A DNA stretch of 64,000 nucleotides from Methylovirgula sp. (GCF_037200945.1 NZ_JBBCGP010000001.1:3656501-3720500), one strand, 5' to 3'. Shown: positions 54,665 through 64,000, counted from the stretch's first letter. Notes: generated from the sequence alone by a model not told the origin. Numbers and translations: made by a program.

Positions 54665-54916
54665 TTGGACGAACTCAATGGGCGGATGATCGCATGTCAG
54701 ATTCTTCTGACAGGGCTCATCGCTAAAGTCGCGAATAATTCCCCCGAGCCTTTGCGGTTTCTGACGGAATTCCGCGATGAGGTTCGCGCGGTCATCAACC
54801 AGATTCGGATTTCGGGCTCCCACGACACAACGCGGGTCCGGCAATCAGCTTTGGCGACAGCCGACGAGTTGTTCGGATTGATGAAACCGCCAAGCACCGC
54901 CGAAGCGGAAGACTGA
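54665..54916 (+). CDS. Small hypothetical protein
   Basis: 83 residues, helical, from a TTG with GGGG five bases before it. No signal peptide or family recognised; LTEFRDEVRAVINQIR is an amphipathic helix. It precedes the TonB receptor remnant, separated by 90 bases. The coding claim rests on frame length and codon use only. Confidence 0.45.
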   Translation: MDELNGRMIACQILLTGLIAKVANNSPEPLRFLTEFRDEVRAVINQIRISGSHDTTRVRQSALATADELFGLMKPPSTAEAED

Positions 54917-55004
54917 CTTCGATAAGCATCAATCGAAGCGACGAATAAGAAAACGACAACAACCGAAGTTCGAAATTTATCTGGGGCGCGCGTCAAGCGC
55001 GGGA

Positions 55005-57567
55005 ATGGGGGCTGAAATGAGCGGAGTGAAAGTTCCGGGTTCTTTACGCATGCGCGATTCTGGGGCGAGGACAAGAAAGCGGTCTGACGTCAAAGACGGC
55101 GCGACTCTTACAACGGCCTTTCTGATGGCGGCAGGCTCGGTGAGCGCGGCAGAAGCCCAACAGGCGACTGGCGCCGCACCTGCGCTCGCGCCCGTCACGG
55201 TCACAGCGCCGGTGGCGCATCATCGTCACGTCGCGGCCAAGCCGGCAAAAGCGCATCTGCGGGCACGCACAGCGTTGCGCCACAAGCTGCGCGAAACGAC
55301 GACGCGCAATCACCCGCTAATCCCGGCGCCAGCGCTGCGGGCCAGACGACAGGACACGTTCCTGGCAGCGATCCCTACGCCAATCCGAACGCGCCCTATC
55401 AGGCCGAGCGCTTTTCCTCGAGCAAATTCAGCGAGCCGATCTTCAATACACCGCGCTCGGTGACCGTTCTTACACAACAGGTGCTGCAGGATGAAAACGC
55501 GACATCGCTCCGCGATATCGGCCGCACAACGGCGGGCGTGACGCTCGGCTCCGGCGAAGGCGGCAACGCCTTCGGCGATCGATTCTTCATCCGCGGTTTT
55601 GACGCCCGCAACGACATTTTCGTTGACGGCATCCGCGACCCAGGTGTCAGCATTCGCGAGAATTTCTTTACGGAAGAAGTCGAGATTCTGCGCGGACCGG
55701 CTTCGAGCTATGCCGGCCGCGGGACGTCCGGCGGCGCTATCAACATCGTCACCAAACAGGCTGAGGACGATGACTTTTACTCGGCACAGTCGCAACTTGG
55801 CAGCGACGAAACGCGCCGTTTCACCTTCGATGTCAACAAGGCGATCAGCTCGATCCTTGACGTGCGCCTCGACGGCCTAATCCAGGGCGCGGGCATTGCT
55901 GGACGCGATTTCACCACCGACGATCGCAACGGCCTCGGGGGCGCCCTAACTTTCCGGCCGCTGTCGAACCTGACCATCAAGGCGGATTATTCGCACACCT
56001 ATCTCTCGGGTCTGCCCGACTTCGGCGTCCCCTACAATCTGCCCGCTGAAACGCCGGTCACCAACGGCACCGTGCCCCGCAATACTTATTACGGCATCGT
56101 CAATCGCGATTTCACCAAGACGACGCAGAACATCGGCACGATCGATCTGCAATATCACGTCAATGACGTGGTCACGCTCGAAAACAAGATGCGTCAAGAA
56201 TATTCGATCCTGAATTATATTGGGACGATTCCGGAGAACCCCGCCGCCACTGTGCTCTTGCCGCCGGGTGCGCCGGGCGGTTGCGGAGGAACGGCGAGCT
56301 CGACGCCGACTTGCCTCTCCGGTTACACGCAGCTCAATGCGCAAAGCCGTTTTGAAACGGTCGCCGTGCTTGCGGATGACCCGCAGGTGAATTTTGACTT
56401 CTACACAGGCCCGGTCAAAAACGCTGTCGTCTTCGGCGGTGATTTCGACCACGAACGCAATCAGTATCAACAGCTATACTGGCCTGACCTCCGAGGGTCT
56501 CGGTTCGGAGGGTCTTGTCTCATCGACCGGCGCGCCGATCGTCAGCATCTATGATCCGACCAATTACCTCAACGGCCTCAGCACGCCCACCTGGCGGCAA
56601 CCCGCAAATCTACAATGTCGATACCAAGGCCGTCTATTTGCTCGAAACCGCCAATTACAATGATTGGCTGATCGCCAACGCCGGCATTCGATTCGATAAT
56701 TATCAGATCACTTCGACGAACAATACGAGTTCGGCTGAAGACACATCCCAACATCCCGACGTTCAATGCCGGTCTTGTTTACAAGCCCATTCCCATCACG
56801 AGCCTTTTAGTCGCCTATGCAACGGCGGCCGATCCTGTTGGCGACGAACTCGACGCGACGGCGAGCTCTTACGGCGGTCTGAGCCCGACACAGCCGGCGA
56901 GCCAGGTCTTTAGTCCGGTGCGAAGCCAAGCGATTGAACTCGGCAACAAGTGGGAATTGTTCGATCGCCGTCTGTTGGTAAGCGGCGCACTGTCCAGACC
57001 AATGTCGAAAATGCGCGTGAAACAGCGCCAAACGGCATTCCCGCCTCGACCGGCTACGTCTCTGGTACAGTCATTCCGGGCGCTGCCTATCGTGTCCAGG
57101 GCATTGATCTCGAAGCTTCGGGCAAGATCACCGACAAGTGGAGCCTGATGGGTGGCCTCGTCTTGATGAAGACCAAAGTCACCAATTCGATCGTGCCGAC
57201 CAACATCGGACTACCGCTCGCCAATATCGCCAATCAATCGTTCAATCTCCTCACGCGTTACCAGTTCACGGATTGGTTCGCGGTCGGCGGCCAGGCAGTC
57301 TACAATTCGAAGATCCTTGGCGGCTCTCTGTTGGCGGCAAACGGTGGCGTCGCTTATGGTCAAGCACCTGACCCGACCGTCCTGCCGTCTTACTGGCGCT
57401 TTGACGGGTTCGTCGAAGCCAAGATCGGACCCTATTCGAGCCTCAAACTGAACTGCCAGAACATCTTCAATCGTACCTATTACGATTCGATCTATCAGAG
57501 TGGTGTGCCCTTCATTCGTGTTGCGCCGGGCCGCACAGTTACCTTAATCGCGGACGTGAAGTTTTAG
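55005..57567 (+). pseudogene. TonB-dependent siderophore receptor, multiply frameshifted
   Basis: The order of receptor parts is intact but at least five frame changes break it. The leader has a signal-like segment and a TonB-box-like PVTVTAP. The plug domain runs in another frame from about 55300: RSVTVLTQQVLQDENATSLR, GDRFFIRGFDARNDIFVDGI, EVEILRGPASSYAGRGTSGG and AINIVTKQ. Barrel strands continue to about 56475, then switch frames near 56480, 56600, 56740 and 56990. The last frame ends with the expected barrel C-terminus (RVAPGRTVTLIADVKF). Intact relatives next to PKHD hydroxylases take up ferric catecholates or similar. The frame breaks may be real decay or sequence error. Confidence 0.85.
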
Positions 57568-57574
57568 GGTCGGT

Positions 57575-58261
57575 ATGCTGGTTTGTATCTCTGAAGTATT
57601 GAGCAAAAGCGATGTGGCGGACTTCCGCCGCATCATGGACAAAGCAGATTGGGAGGACGGCCGCTCGACGGCCGGCTCTCAATCCGCGATGGTCAAGAAA
57701 AACGAACAATTGCCACCCGATGGCGAATTGGCGCGCAAACTTGGCGAACGAATCGTCGCCGCGCTGACAGCCAACCCACTCTTCGTCTCGGCGGCGATCC
57801 CGCTCAAGATTTTTCCGCCCCTGTTCAATCGTTATGGCGAGGGGCAATATTTCGGATCGCATGTCGACAATTCCATTCGCGGCGATCATTTGACGGGCGG
57901 CGCGCGAATCCGGACCGATCTTTCAGTGACGCTCTTTCTGTCAGAACCGGACGAATACGACGGCGGCGATCTCGTCATCGAGGATCATTACGGCACGCAG
58001 GAGGTCAAATTGCCGGCCGGCGACCTCGTGCTCTACCCCTCGACGAGCCTCCACCTCGTTACCGAAATCACGCGCGGTGTGCGGACGGCATCCTTTTTCT
58101 GGCTGCAAAGTATGATACGCGATGCGCAGGCGCGCAGCCTGATCTTCGATCTCGATAATTCGATTCAGGAACTTGTTGCGCGCCTTGGCCGCAACGATCC
58201 GGAGGTGCGGCGGTTGACGAATGTCTATCACAACCTGATCCGCTATTGGGCCGAGCTATGA
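57575..58261 (+). CDS. piuC: PKHD-type Fe(II)/2-oxoglutarate dioxygenase (PiuC/YbiX)
   Basis: 228 residues. The Fe(II) triad is H96 and D98 (FGSHVDNSI) with H160 (YPSTSLHLV), and the 2-oxoglutarate Arg is R170. The C-terminal helical extension is typical of YbiX/PiuC. These enzymes occur next to TonB-dependent siderophore receptors, as here (8 bases after the receptor stop); their substrate is not established. The stop overlaps the exbB start. Confidence 0.93.
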   Translation: MLVCISEVLSKSDVADFRRIMDKADWEDGRSTAGSQSAMVKKNEQLPPDGELARKLGERIVAALTANPLFVSAAIPLKIFPPLFNRYGEGQYFGSHVDNSIRGDHLTGGARIRTDLSVTLFLSEPDEYDGGDLVIEDHYGTQEVKLPAGDLVLYPSTSLHLVTEITRGVRTASFFWLQSMIRDAQARSLIFDLDNSIQELVARLGRNDPEVRRLTNVYHNLIRYWAEL

Positions 58262-59169
58262 TTCGCGTGAGGTTTGTTATTTGCATTCCGCTGCTGCTGG
58301 TTGCCTTCCCGGCGGCCGCGCAACAGGCTACGCCCGCGGCGGCACCGGCATCGCTCGCCACGCCGCCGCAAGCGCCGGCCGCTCCCGCAACACCGATGCC
58401 GAAGGCGGTCCTGACGCCGCCTGCCCCGCAAACGTCCGCATCCGACGAAGACGATGCGCCGCGCGCGAACACGCTGCCGCATGAATTATCGCCGTGGTCG
58501 ATGTTCCTCGCGGCGGACATTGTCGTGAAAGCCGTGATGATCGGCCTCGCTCTGGCGTCGCTGGCGACCTGGACCATCTTTTTCGCCAAATCCGCCGAGC
58601 TTGGTCGCGCGCGCCGCCGTGTCGCAAATGCGCTGAAGCGATTGCGCGGCGTCAGTAGTCTTGAGGACGCGCAAGCGGCACTTGCGCAAGATCGCAGTGT
58701 TGTCTCTGGCTTGCTCCGCGCCACTTTGCACGAGATCGCGCAATCGCATGATTTGCCGGACGACGAGGGTGTCAAAGAACGTGTCGCTTCGTCCTTTACT
58801 GATCTGGTCCGCACCGATGCGCGCGCGGCGCGTCACGGCACTGGGCTGCTCGCAACCATCGGCGCGACGGCGCCCTTCGTCGGCCTGTTCGGCACGGTCT
58901 GGGGCATTATGAACTCTTTCATCGGCATTTCGAAAGCGCAGACGACCAATCTTGCCGTCGTCGCGCCGGGCATCGCCGAAGCGCTGCTGGCCACCGCAAT
59001 CGGCCTCGTCACCGCCATTCCCGCCGTCATCATTTACAATCACTTCACGCGGTCGACCAAAAGCTATCTCGAACTCGTCGCCCGCGCCTCGGGGCTGCTG
59101 ACGCGGCTTTTGTCGCGCGATCTTGAGCGACGGCATATGGGCGCGCCGATCAGCCGGGCGGCGGAATAA
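58258..59169 (+). CDS. exbB: TonB-system energising protein ExbB
   Basis: 303 residues from the ATG at 58258, overlapping the piuC stop. A signal-like helix (VRFVICIPLLLVAFPAAAQQ) and an Ala/Pro-rich periplasmic stretch precede the MotA/TolQ/ExbB domain with three helices; HGTGLLATIGATAPFVGLFG and GTVWGIMNSFIGISK are diagnostic. It forms the proton channel with ExbD at the inner membrane, driving TonB. The long N-terminus is normal for alphaproteobacterial ExbB. Confidence 0.94.
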   Translation: MIRVRFVICIPLLLVAFPAAAQQATPAAAPASLATPPQAPAAPATPMPKAVLTPPAPQTSASDEDDAPRANTLPHELSPWSMFLAADIVVKAVMIGLALASLATWTIFFAKSAELGRARRRVANALKRLRGVSSLEDAQAALAQDRSVVSGLLRATLHEIAQSHDLPDDEGVKERVASSFTDLVRTDARAARHGTGLLATIGATAPFVGLFGTVWGIMNSFIGISKAQTTNLAVVAPGIAEALLATAIGLVTAIPAVIIYNHFTRSTKSYLELVARASGLLTRLLSRDLERRHMGAPISRAAE

Positions 59170-59610
59170 TGGGCGTCACCCTCGCCGATTCCGACCTCGA
59201 CGACGATCTGGAGGAGGCGCACGAGATCAACGTCACGCCGTTCATCGACGTGATGCTGGTACTGCTCATTATCTTCATGGGTCGCGGCGCCCTTGTCGAC
59301 GGTCGACCTGCCGGTCGATCTACCGACATCGACCGCGGATCCGCTGAAGCGCCCGGATAAACCGACTTATCTCACCATTAAAAGCGATCTGAGCCTGGCG
59401 CTCGGCGAAACAGCGGTGAAACGGCAAGACTTGATCGGCGCGGTCGATACCGCCGTCAATAATTCCAAGGATCATCGCATTTTTTTGCGCGCCGACCGCA
59501 CCGTGCCTTACGGTGAAATGATGAGTGTGCTCGAAATCCTGCGCCGGGGCGGCTACCTCAAGGTTTCGCTCGTCGCACTCGAAGGCGTGCCAGATGCCCA
59601 GTCGAAGTGA
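59169..59610 (+). pseudogene. exbD: ExbD with a single-base frameshift
   Basis: The first frame, from the ATG at 59169, gives EINVTPFIDVMLVLLIIFM, the ExbD membrane helix with its essential Asp. It then runs into GRGALVDG instead of VAAPLSTVDLP. The expected sequence resumes at once in the next frame (LSTVDLPVDLPTSTADPLK) and continues to a stop at 59610. One extra G in the run near 59280 explains everything. It is either a recent mutation or a sequencing error; the rest of the gene looks under normal constraint. Confidence 0.88.
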
Positions 59611-60427
59611 GATACTGCGCAATCCTGGCGAAGATGAACCCGATGGCCTGCAGGCGGCGACGGCATTGCCGATCTGGCTGATCTCGGCCTGCGCGGCGCT
59701 CGCACTTCATGCCGGTTCGATCGCGACGGCAGCCTATTACATGAAACCCGCCGAGGTCGAGGACGATCTCGGCGCACCGGCTGTCGAGGTCGGGATCGAA
59801 TTCGCCGCGCCGCACCTTCAACCCGTCGATCTACCACCCGGGCCACCGGCAGACGATGCCGTGGCAACGCCGGCAGTGGTCGCGCAAAAGGCCAACGTCG
59901 AGGAAACGCAGCTTCCCACAGACCAGCCGATCGAGAGCGACGATCCGGACCGCCTCGTGACACCCGATAGTTCGTCGAAGCCCAAGGAGGACGATCCGAC
60001 GATCAAGGCGGTGGAGGCGATGCCGTCGGAGGAATCGATTGCCTCCGAGGCCGCGGCGCCGCCCGTTGCCGATGCTGCCAAAGAATCTCAGCAATCGACC
60101 GCGCCGGTCGAGGGCACCGGCGAAAGCGAGACACGCGTCGCGATGACCTGGGAGCGCGAACTCGGCATCCATCTCAACAAGCACAAGCGCTATCCGACGG
60201 GCGCCAAGAGCCGGAACGTGCAAGTGACGTTGAGCTTCACGATCGACCGCCTCGGCCATCTCATGTCAGCGAACGTCGTGACGAGTTCGGGCGATCCCGC
60301 TTTCGATCAGGCTGCCGTGGTGATGATGCACAATTCCGATCCAGTCCCTGCCCCGCCCGCAGTCGTGGCCGATAAGGGCCTGACATTCACGCTGCCGGTT
60401 ATTTTCAAAGCACACGACAGGAATTAG
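59594..60427 (+). CDS. tonB: TonB protein
   Basis: 277 residues from the ATG at 59594, within the exbD 3' end. One membrane helix (ATALPIWLISACAALALHAG) is followed by a long Pro/Glu/Asp/Lys-rich periplasmic spacer. The C-terminal TonB domain from about 190 has YPTGAKSRNVQVTLSFTIDR and AFDQAAVVMMHNSDPVPAPP. It transmits proton-motive force to outer membrane receptors. Gene order receptor-piuC-exbB-exbD-tonB indicates one operon. Confidence 0.93.
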   Translation: MPSRSEILRNPGEDEPDGLQAATALPIWLISACAALALHAGSIATAAYYMKPAEVEDDLGAPAVEVGIEFAAPHLQPVDLPPGPPADDAVATPAVVAQKANVEETQLPTDQPIESDDPDRLVTPDSSSKPKEDDPTIKAVEAMPSEESIASEAAAPPVADAAKESQQSTAPVEGTGESETRVAMTWERELGIHLNKHKRYPTGAKSRNVQVTLSFTIDRLGHLMSANVVTSSGDPAFDQAAVVMMHNSDPVPAPPAVVADKGLTFTLPVIFKAHDRN

Positions 60428-60531
60428 TCGCGAGCGAGCTTTTTCGGCCGACGAATAGACACACATTCGGGAATTGCCGAGTTAGCGTAAGCGGTGCTTT
60501 ATTGGCCTCCCTTGGAACTGGGTGGCCTGAC

Positions 60532-61311
60532 ATGATTGATTTTCTGACAACCGCGCCGCTTTGGGTCGAAATTTTGCTCGTGGTTATCGTGCCGACCACG
60601 CTCGCGATGCTCGGACCCGTATTGATCCGACGTTTCGTAGAGCTCGAACATCTGGCCATAAATAACGAAGTCGCCGGCTTCAAGTTTGCGACCATTGGCG
60701 TGACATACGCCGTCCTTCTCGCCTTTTCGATCGTGGTCGTCTGGGAGAAGGCCAGCGACGCCGAATCAACGGTCGAAAAAGAGGCCGGCGCCGCGGCGAC
60801 AATCTATCGCTTGTCCGATGGACTCGGCGCGCCGAAGAGCACGGCCGTTAGGATCGCTATGACCAAATATCTCACGTCCACGATCAACGATGAATGGCCA
60901 GCGATGGAAAAGGGCCACGCCAACAAGCCCACATGGGAGGCTCTCGGCGGGCTCTACGCCGCGATGCTTACGCCGGAAGCCGTTGATAAAAGCGATGTGT
61001 CGATAAAGTCGGAAGTTTTCAATCAGCTCTCAATCATAACACAGGCACGCCGGGCCAGGCTCATGGCCGCTGACGGCGTCGTCCCTGATCCGGTTTGGGC
61101 GATCGTTTTCATATGCGCGTTTCTGGTTATCGGCTTCACCTTCTTCTTCGGAACGAAAAATCTGCGCGCCCAGACACTGATGACCGGGCTGCTGGCATTT
61201 CTGGTTTTTTCCGAATTGGTCATCGTCATCGCGATCGAAAGGCCGTTCGCGGGCGGCGTCAAAGAAGCGCCGACGCCGCTCGTTCATGTGCTGAGGGACT
61301 TCGCGTCATGA
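60532..61311 (+). CDS. DUF4239 (bestrophin-like) membrane protein
   Basis: 259 residues from the ATG at 60532; a TTG ten codons earlier is less likely. Two helices at the N-terminus (LWVEILLVVIVPTTLAML; FKFATIGVTYAVLLAFSIVV) and two at the C-terminus (PVWAIVFICAFLVIGFTFFF; TGLLAFLVFSELVIVIAIER) flank a cytoplasmic helical domain. WEKASDAESTVEKEAGAAAT is typical of DUF4239, a family whose role is unknown; a channel-like function has been suggested by its resemblance to bestrophins. It is 104 bases after tonB, probably separate. Confidence 0.85.
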   Translation: MIDFLTTAPLWVEILLVVIVPTTLAMLGPVLIRRFVELEHLAINNEVAGFKFATIGVTYAVLLAFSIVVVWEKASDAESTVEKEAGAAATIYRLSDGLGAPKSTAVRIAMTKYLTSTINDEWPAMEKGHANKPTWEALGGLYAAMLTPEAVDKSDVSIKSEVFNQLSIITQARRARLMAADGVVPDPVWAIVFICAFLVIGFTFFFGTKNLRAQTLMTGLLAFLVFSELVIVIAIERPFAGGVKEAPTPLVHVLRDFAS

Positions 61312-61453
61312 CGCAAGCGTGGCGAGAATGATGCAGTCAGGCTGTTAGGCCGCCGCAAGCTCGCATCGAAACAGAATGAGTTCAGAAAGTTGAAACTGGT
61401 TCCAAACAAAAGTGAAACCGTTTCGACTAACAGCCTTTAAATCATTGATTTAA

Positions 61454-61530
<77 letters not shown>

Positions 61531-61619
61531 GCGGATCGCGCGTATCCGGCGGAGACATGCCGGATAAGGGAGCCGGTCCGGCAAGTCAACCCCGCAAAAC
61601 CCTGCTACCCCGAGGCCGC

Positions 61620-62345
61620 TCAAAATCGCGAGGAACCTAGCCGGTAACGCGCGATTTCGCGGCGGGACAGGATGTGAATATGGTCGGAGGAGATGTGCTC
61701 CGCCATGGTGATAAGCGCCGGGCTGACCCCCATCATTCCGGTGTAGCGCGAGAGCACCGTACGCATTGCGCCATTGTCGTAGAGCCGATAGCGCTCCGTG
61801 TCGCCACGCGCATCGACGCCATCGACATAGGCGAACATGCGATGAATGCCGACGAAGCTTTCCGGCGGAATGACGCGTTTCCGAGCCCCGATCAAAGCAT
61901 AGACGCAGGCGGAGAGGCAGCGCGCGCCAACGAAGGAGTTGAGACCGTGCGAGCCATCAGGATCGGCGCGAGCGACGATGACCGCGGCGCCGATTCGCCG
62001 GAAGGCGCGGCCAAGTTCCATGGAGGCAGCGACCTTGCCACCCGGCGAATCGAGAAAGACGACGGCGTGGAGATTTCCCTGGCCGACGTTTTCCTGCACG
62101 AATTCAAGAAATTGGGCCGGGGTTTGATCGCCGATCTCGCCTTCGGCCTCGATCACAGCGGGGCAGCGTCGGCCGCATTGCGCAGGATTGCCAACCGAAA
62201 TGAGAGAAAACGTCATGTCGTCGGCGTGCGCGGCTGCGAACGGCATCACCAATCCAAGAAGAGCGAGAACGCCGGCGCAAAGCCCGCAAAACGCTTTCAC
62301 AGCTCTGGAATCAACGAAGAAGCTTTTGCCGGCACGTTCCGTCAT
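61620..62345 (-). CDS. Periplasmic ClpP-like (SDH-type) protein
   Basis: 241 residues from the ATG at 62345; the open frame reaches to 62582 through the tRNA, which cannot be coding. A signal peptide (KAFCGLCAGVLALLGLVMPF, cleaved near AHA-DD) leads into a ClpP/crotonase-like fold: VVFLDSPGGKVAASMELGRA, then GARCLSACVYALIGA with a candidate catalytic Ser, and FVGIHRMFA with a His. This matches the COG3904-type family, whose activity is unproven. It lies between two tRNA genes on the same strand. Confidence 0.82.
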   Translation of the reverse strand: MTERAGKSFFVDSRAVKAFCGLCAGVLALLGLVMPFAAAHADDMTFSLISVGNPAQCGRRCPAVIEAEGEIGDQTPAQFLEFVQENVGQGNLHAVVFLDSPGGKVAASMELGRAFRRIGAAVIVARADPDGSHGLNSFVGARCLSACVYALIGARKRVIPPESFVGIHRMFAYVDGVDARGDTERYRLYDNGAMRTVLSRYTGMMGVSPALITMAEHISSDHIHILSRREIARYRLGSSRF

Positions 62346-62490
62346 GATCCGCCCTCGCGTCCTTGTCCGATCCGGACGACGCTGCCTGAGCCTCACAGGA
62401 TAATGTTTCGCGCGGCCAACGCAATCGACGGATGCACGCAGAATTAATGGAAAATAGCCGGGCGCGCTGGTCCGATCGCGGTCCGAAAAC

Positions 62491-62566
62491 TGGTGGGCGG
62501 TGACGGGCTCGAACCGCCGACATTCTGCGTGTAAAGCAGACGCTCTACCAACTGAGCTAACCGCCC
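62491..62566 (-). tRNA. tRNA-Val (TAC)
   Basis: 76 nt including encoded CCA. Acceptor GGGCGGT/ACCGCCC, discriminator A, anticodon loop TTTACAC giving TAC between stem TCTGC/GCAGA, T loop GTTCGAGCC. All arms fold. Confidence 0.96.
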
Positions 62567-62590
62567 CATCAGGCGCGCCCATCTAACATA

Positions 62591-62621
62591 AAAAACCGGG
62601 CCCGGAAATTCCGGACCCGGC
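62591..62621 (-). terminator. Rho-independent terminator of lon
   Basis: A 10-bp GC stem (62597-62606 with 62612-62621, one G-U pair in the transcript) is followed on the minus strand by six T. It sits 23 bases after the lon stop. Confidence 0.88.
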
Positions 62622-62643
62622 TGTATTTAAGATATTGCCGCGC

Positions 62644-64000
62644 TTAGTGGGCGATGAGACCGGAAGCCTCGTCATCGGCCGCAACCGACCCTTTGATCGG
62701 CTTCACATCCTCTTCCCACACGATCGGCACCGGTTGACGCAGGAGAGCGTGCCTTAGCACCTCGTCCATACGCGAGACCGGGACGATCTCGAGATTGTTC
62801 TTCACCGCGTCCGGAATCTCCGCCAAATCCTTGGCGTTCTCCTCCGGGATGAGAACCTTCTTCATGCCACCGCGCAACGCCGCCAGCAGCTTCTCCTTCA
62901 AGCCGCCGATCGGAAGCACGCGGCCGCGCAGCGTGATTTCGCCCGTCATCGCCACGTCACGGCGCACCGGAATGCCGGTCAGCGTCGAGACGATGGCTGT
63001 TGCCATCGCCACGCCCGCCGAAGGGCCGTCCTTGGGCGTCGCGCCTTCCGGCACGTGGACGTGGATGTCACGCCGGTCGAAGAGCGGCGGCTCGATGCCG
63101 AAATCGACGGCGCGGGACCGCACATACGAAGCGGCCGCGGAGATCGATTCCTTCATCACCTCTTTCAGGTTGCCGGTGACGGTCATGCGACCCTTGCCCG
63201 GCATCATGACGCCTTCGATCGTCAACAGCTCGCCACCGACTTCCGTCCAGGCGAGACCGGTGACCACTCCGACTTGATCCTCAGCCTCCACCTCGCCATG
63301 CCGATAGCGCGGCACGCCAAGGAAGTCGTTGATGTTCTCCCCGGTCACCTTCACCGCCAATGTCTTGCCGGTAACGATCTGCTTCACCGCCTTGCGCGCG
63401 ATATTGGAGATTTCGCGCTCAAGGTTGCGAACGCCCGCCTCCCGCGTGTAACTGCGGATCATCGACACGAGCGCGCTCTGTTCGATCTCGCACTCGACCG
63501 GCGCCAGACCGTGCTTTTTCAGCGCGGCCGGTATCAGGTGACGCTTCGCGATCTCGGCCTTCTCATCCTCGGTGTAACCGGCGATGCGGATGATCTCCAT
63601 ACGGTCCATCAAAGGCGGCGGAATATTGAGCGTATTCGCCGTCGTCACGAACATCACGTCAGAGAGGTCATAATCGACCTCAAGGTAATGATCGTTGAAC
63701 GACGAATTCTGCTCAGGATCCAGCACCTCAAGCAACGCCGAAGACGGATCGCCGCGGAAGTCCATGCCCATCTTGTCGATCTCGTCGAGCAGGAAGAGCG
63801 GATTGGACGTCTTGGCCTTGCGCATCGACTGGATGATCTTGCCAGGCATCGAGCCGATATAGGTACGCCGATGGCCGCGGATTTCCGCTTCGTCGCGCAC
63901 GCCGCCGAGCGACATGCGCACGAACTCGCGCCCTGTCGCCTTGGCGATCGACTTGCCGAGCGAGGTCTTGCCGACGCCCGGCGGACCGACGAGGCACAGG
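62644..64000 (-). CDS. lon: ATP-dependent protease Lon (5' part beyond window)
   Basis: The C-terminal 452 residues are present; the start lies to the right of the window. The fragment opens at LVGPPGVGKTSLGKSIAKAT (Walker A), then LFLLDEIDKMG (Walker B) and the sensor/arginine region of the AAA+ domain. The protease domain has TPKDGPSAGVAMATA with the catalytic Ser and GGLKEKLLAALRGG with the Lys of the dyad. It degrades misfolded and regulatory proteins in the cytoplasm. Downstream come tRNA-Val and the terminator. Confidence 0.97.
   Translation of the reverse strand, partial: LCLVGPPGVGKTSLGKSIAKATGREFVRMSLGGVRDEAEIRGHRRTYIGSMPGKIIQSMRKAKTSNPLFLLDEIDKMGMDFRGDPSSALLEVLDPEQNSSFNDHYLEVDYDLSDVMFVTTANTLNIPPPLMDRMEIIRIAGYTEDEKAEIAKRHLIPAALKKHGLAPVECEIEQSALVSMIRSYTREAGVRNLEREISNIARKAVKQIVTGKTLAVKVTGENINDFLGVPRYRHGEVEAEDQVGVVTGLAWTEVGGELLTIEGVMMPGKGRMTVTGNLKEVMKESISAAASYVRSRAVDFGIEPPLFDRRDIHVHVPEGATPKDGPSAGVAMATAIVSTLTGIPVRRDVAMTGEITLRGRVLPIGGLKEKLLAALRGGMKKVLIPEENAKDLAEIPDAVKNNLEIVPVSRMDEVLRHALLRQPVPIVWEEDVKPIKGSVAADDEASGLIAH

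Overview
The window is high-GC alphaproteobacterial chromosome, most like a Rhizobiales / Beijerinckiaceae-Methylocystaceae lineage (an inference from gene content). The evidence is a 14-gene nuo operon followed by birA and an RNase J gene, the aerobic cob-type B12 pathway, a phasin, and a serine-glyoxylate aminotransferase of the kind used in the serine cycle of methylotrophs. No plasmid, phage, integrase or CRISPR signature was seen. One complete insertion sequence is present.

Layout. (1) 1-4.4 kb: decayed remains of malate:quinone oxidoreductase at the left edge, a small acidic protein, a single-domain response regulator, a small secreted protein, and a LuxR-type response regulator next to a hybrid histidine kinase. 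(2) 4.5-21.7 kb, all minus strand: nuoABCDEFGHIJKLMN, birA and rnj, mostly with overlapping or near-overlapping stops and starts. A 96-residue membrane protein of unknown role sits between nuoD and nuoE and overlaps both by 4 bases. (3) 22-28 kb: phasin, zinc alcohol dehydrogenase, an APH-like/P-loop kinase fusion, serine-glyoxylate aminotransferase with tandem terminators, a small secreted protein and serB. (4) 28.15-29.44 kb: an IS5-type element with 17-bp inverted repeats. (5) 29.5-47.7 kb: cobalamin synthesis. cobF-cobC (+) and cobL-cobE-cobM-cobA-cobB (-) meet tail to tail; cobK is alone (+); cobW-cobN-cobG-cobH-cobI-cobJ (-) lies behind a cobalamin riboswitch; cobO-cobQ (+) diverges from it; cobD (-) closes the cluster. 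(6) 47.9-54.4 kb: a catalase-like peroxidase with cytochrome b561, two small secreted proteins (one built of three exact 39-residue repeats rich in His and Met), a LysR regulator, a DUF4331 protein and a frameshifted Ni/Co transporter. (7) 54.7-61.3 kb: iron uptake, with a multiply frameshifted TonB-dependent receptor, a PKHD hydroxylase, exbB, a frameshifted exbD, tonB, and a DUF4239 membrane protein. (8) 61.4-64 kb: tRNA-Asp, a periplasmic ClpP-like protein, tRNA-Val and the C-terminal part of lon, cut by the right edge.

Together the cob genes cover most of the oxygen-dependent route from uroporphyrinogen III to adenosylcobyric acid and adenosylcobinamide. cobST, cobP, cobU and cobV are not in the window. 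Cobalt supply (NiCoT, possibly CobW) and TonB-driven uptake lie nearby, but three uptake genes (NiCoT, the receptor and exbD) are out of frame. That means either decay of metal uptake or a locally poor assembly. lon/tRNA and nuo are usually close in Rhizobiales, so the 39 kb between them may be a lineage-specific insertion or rearrangement.
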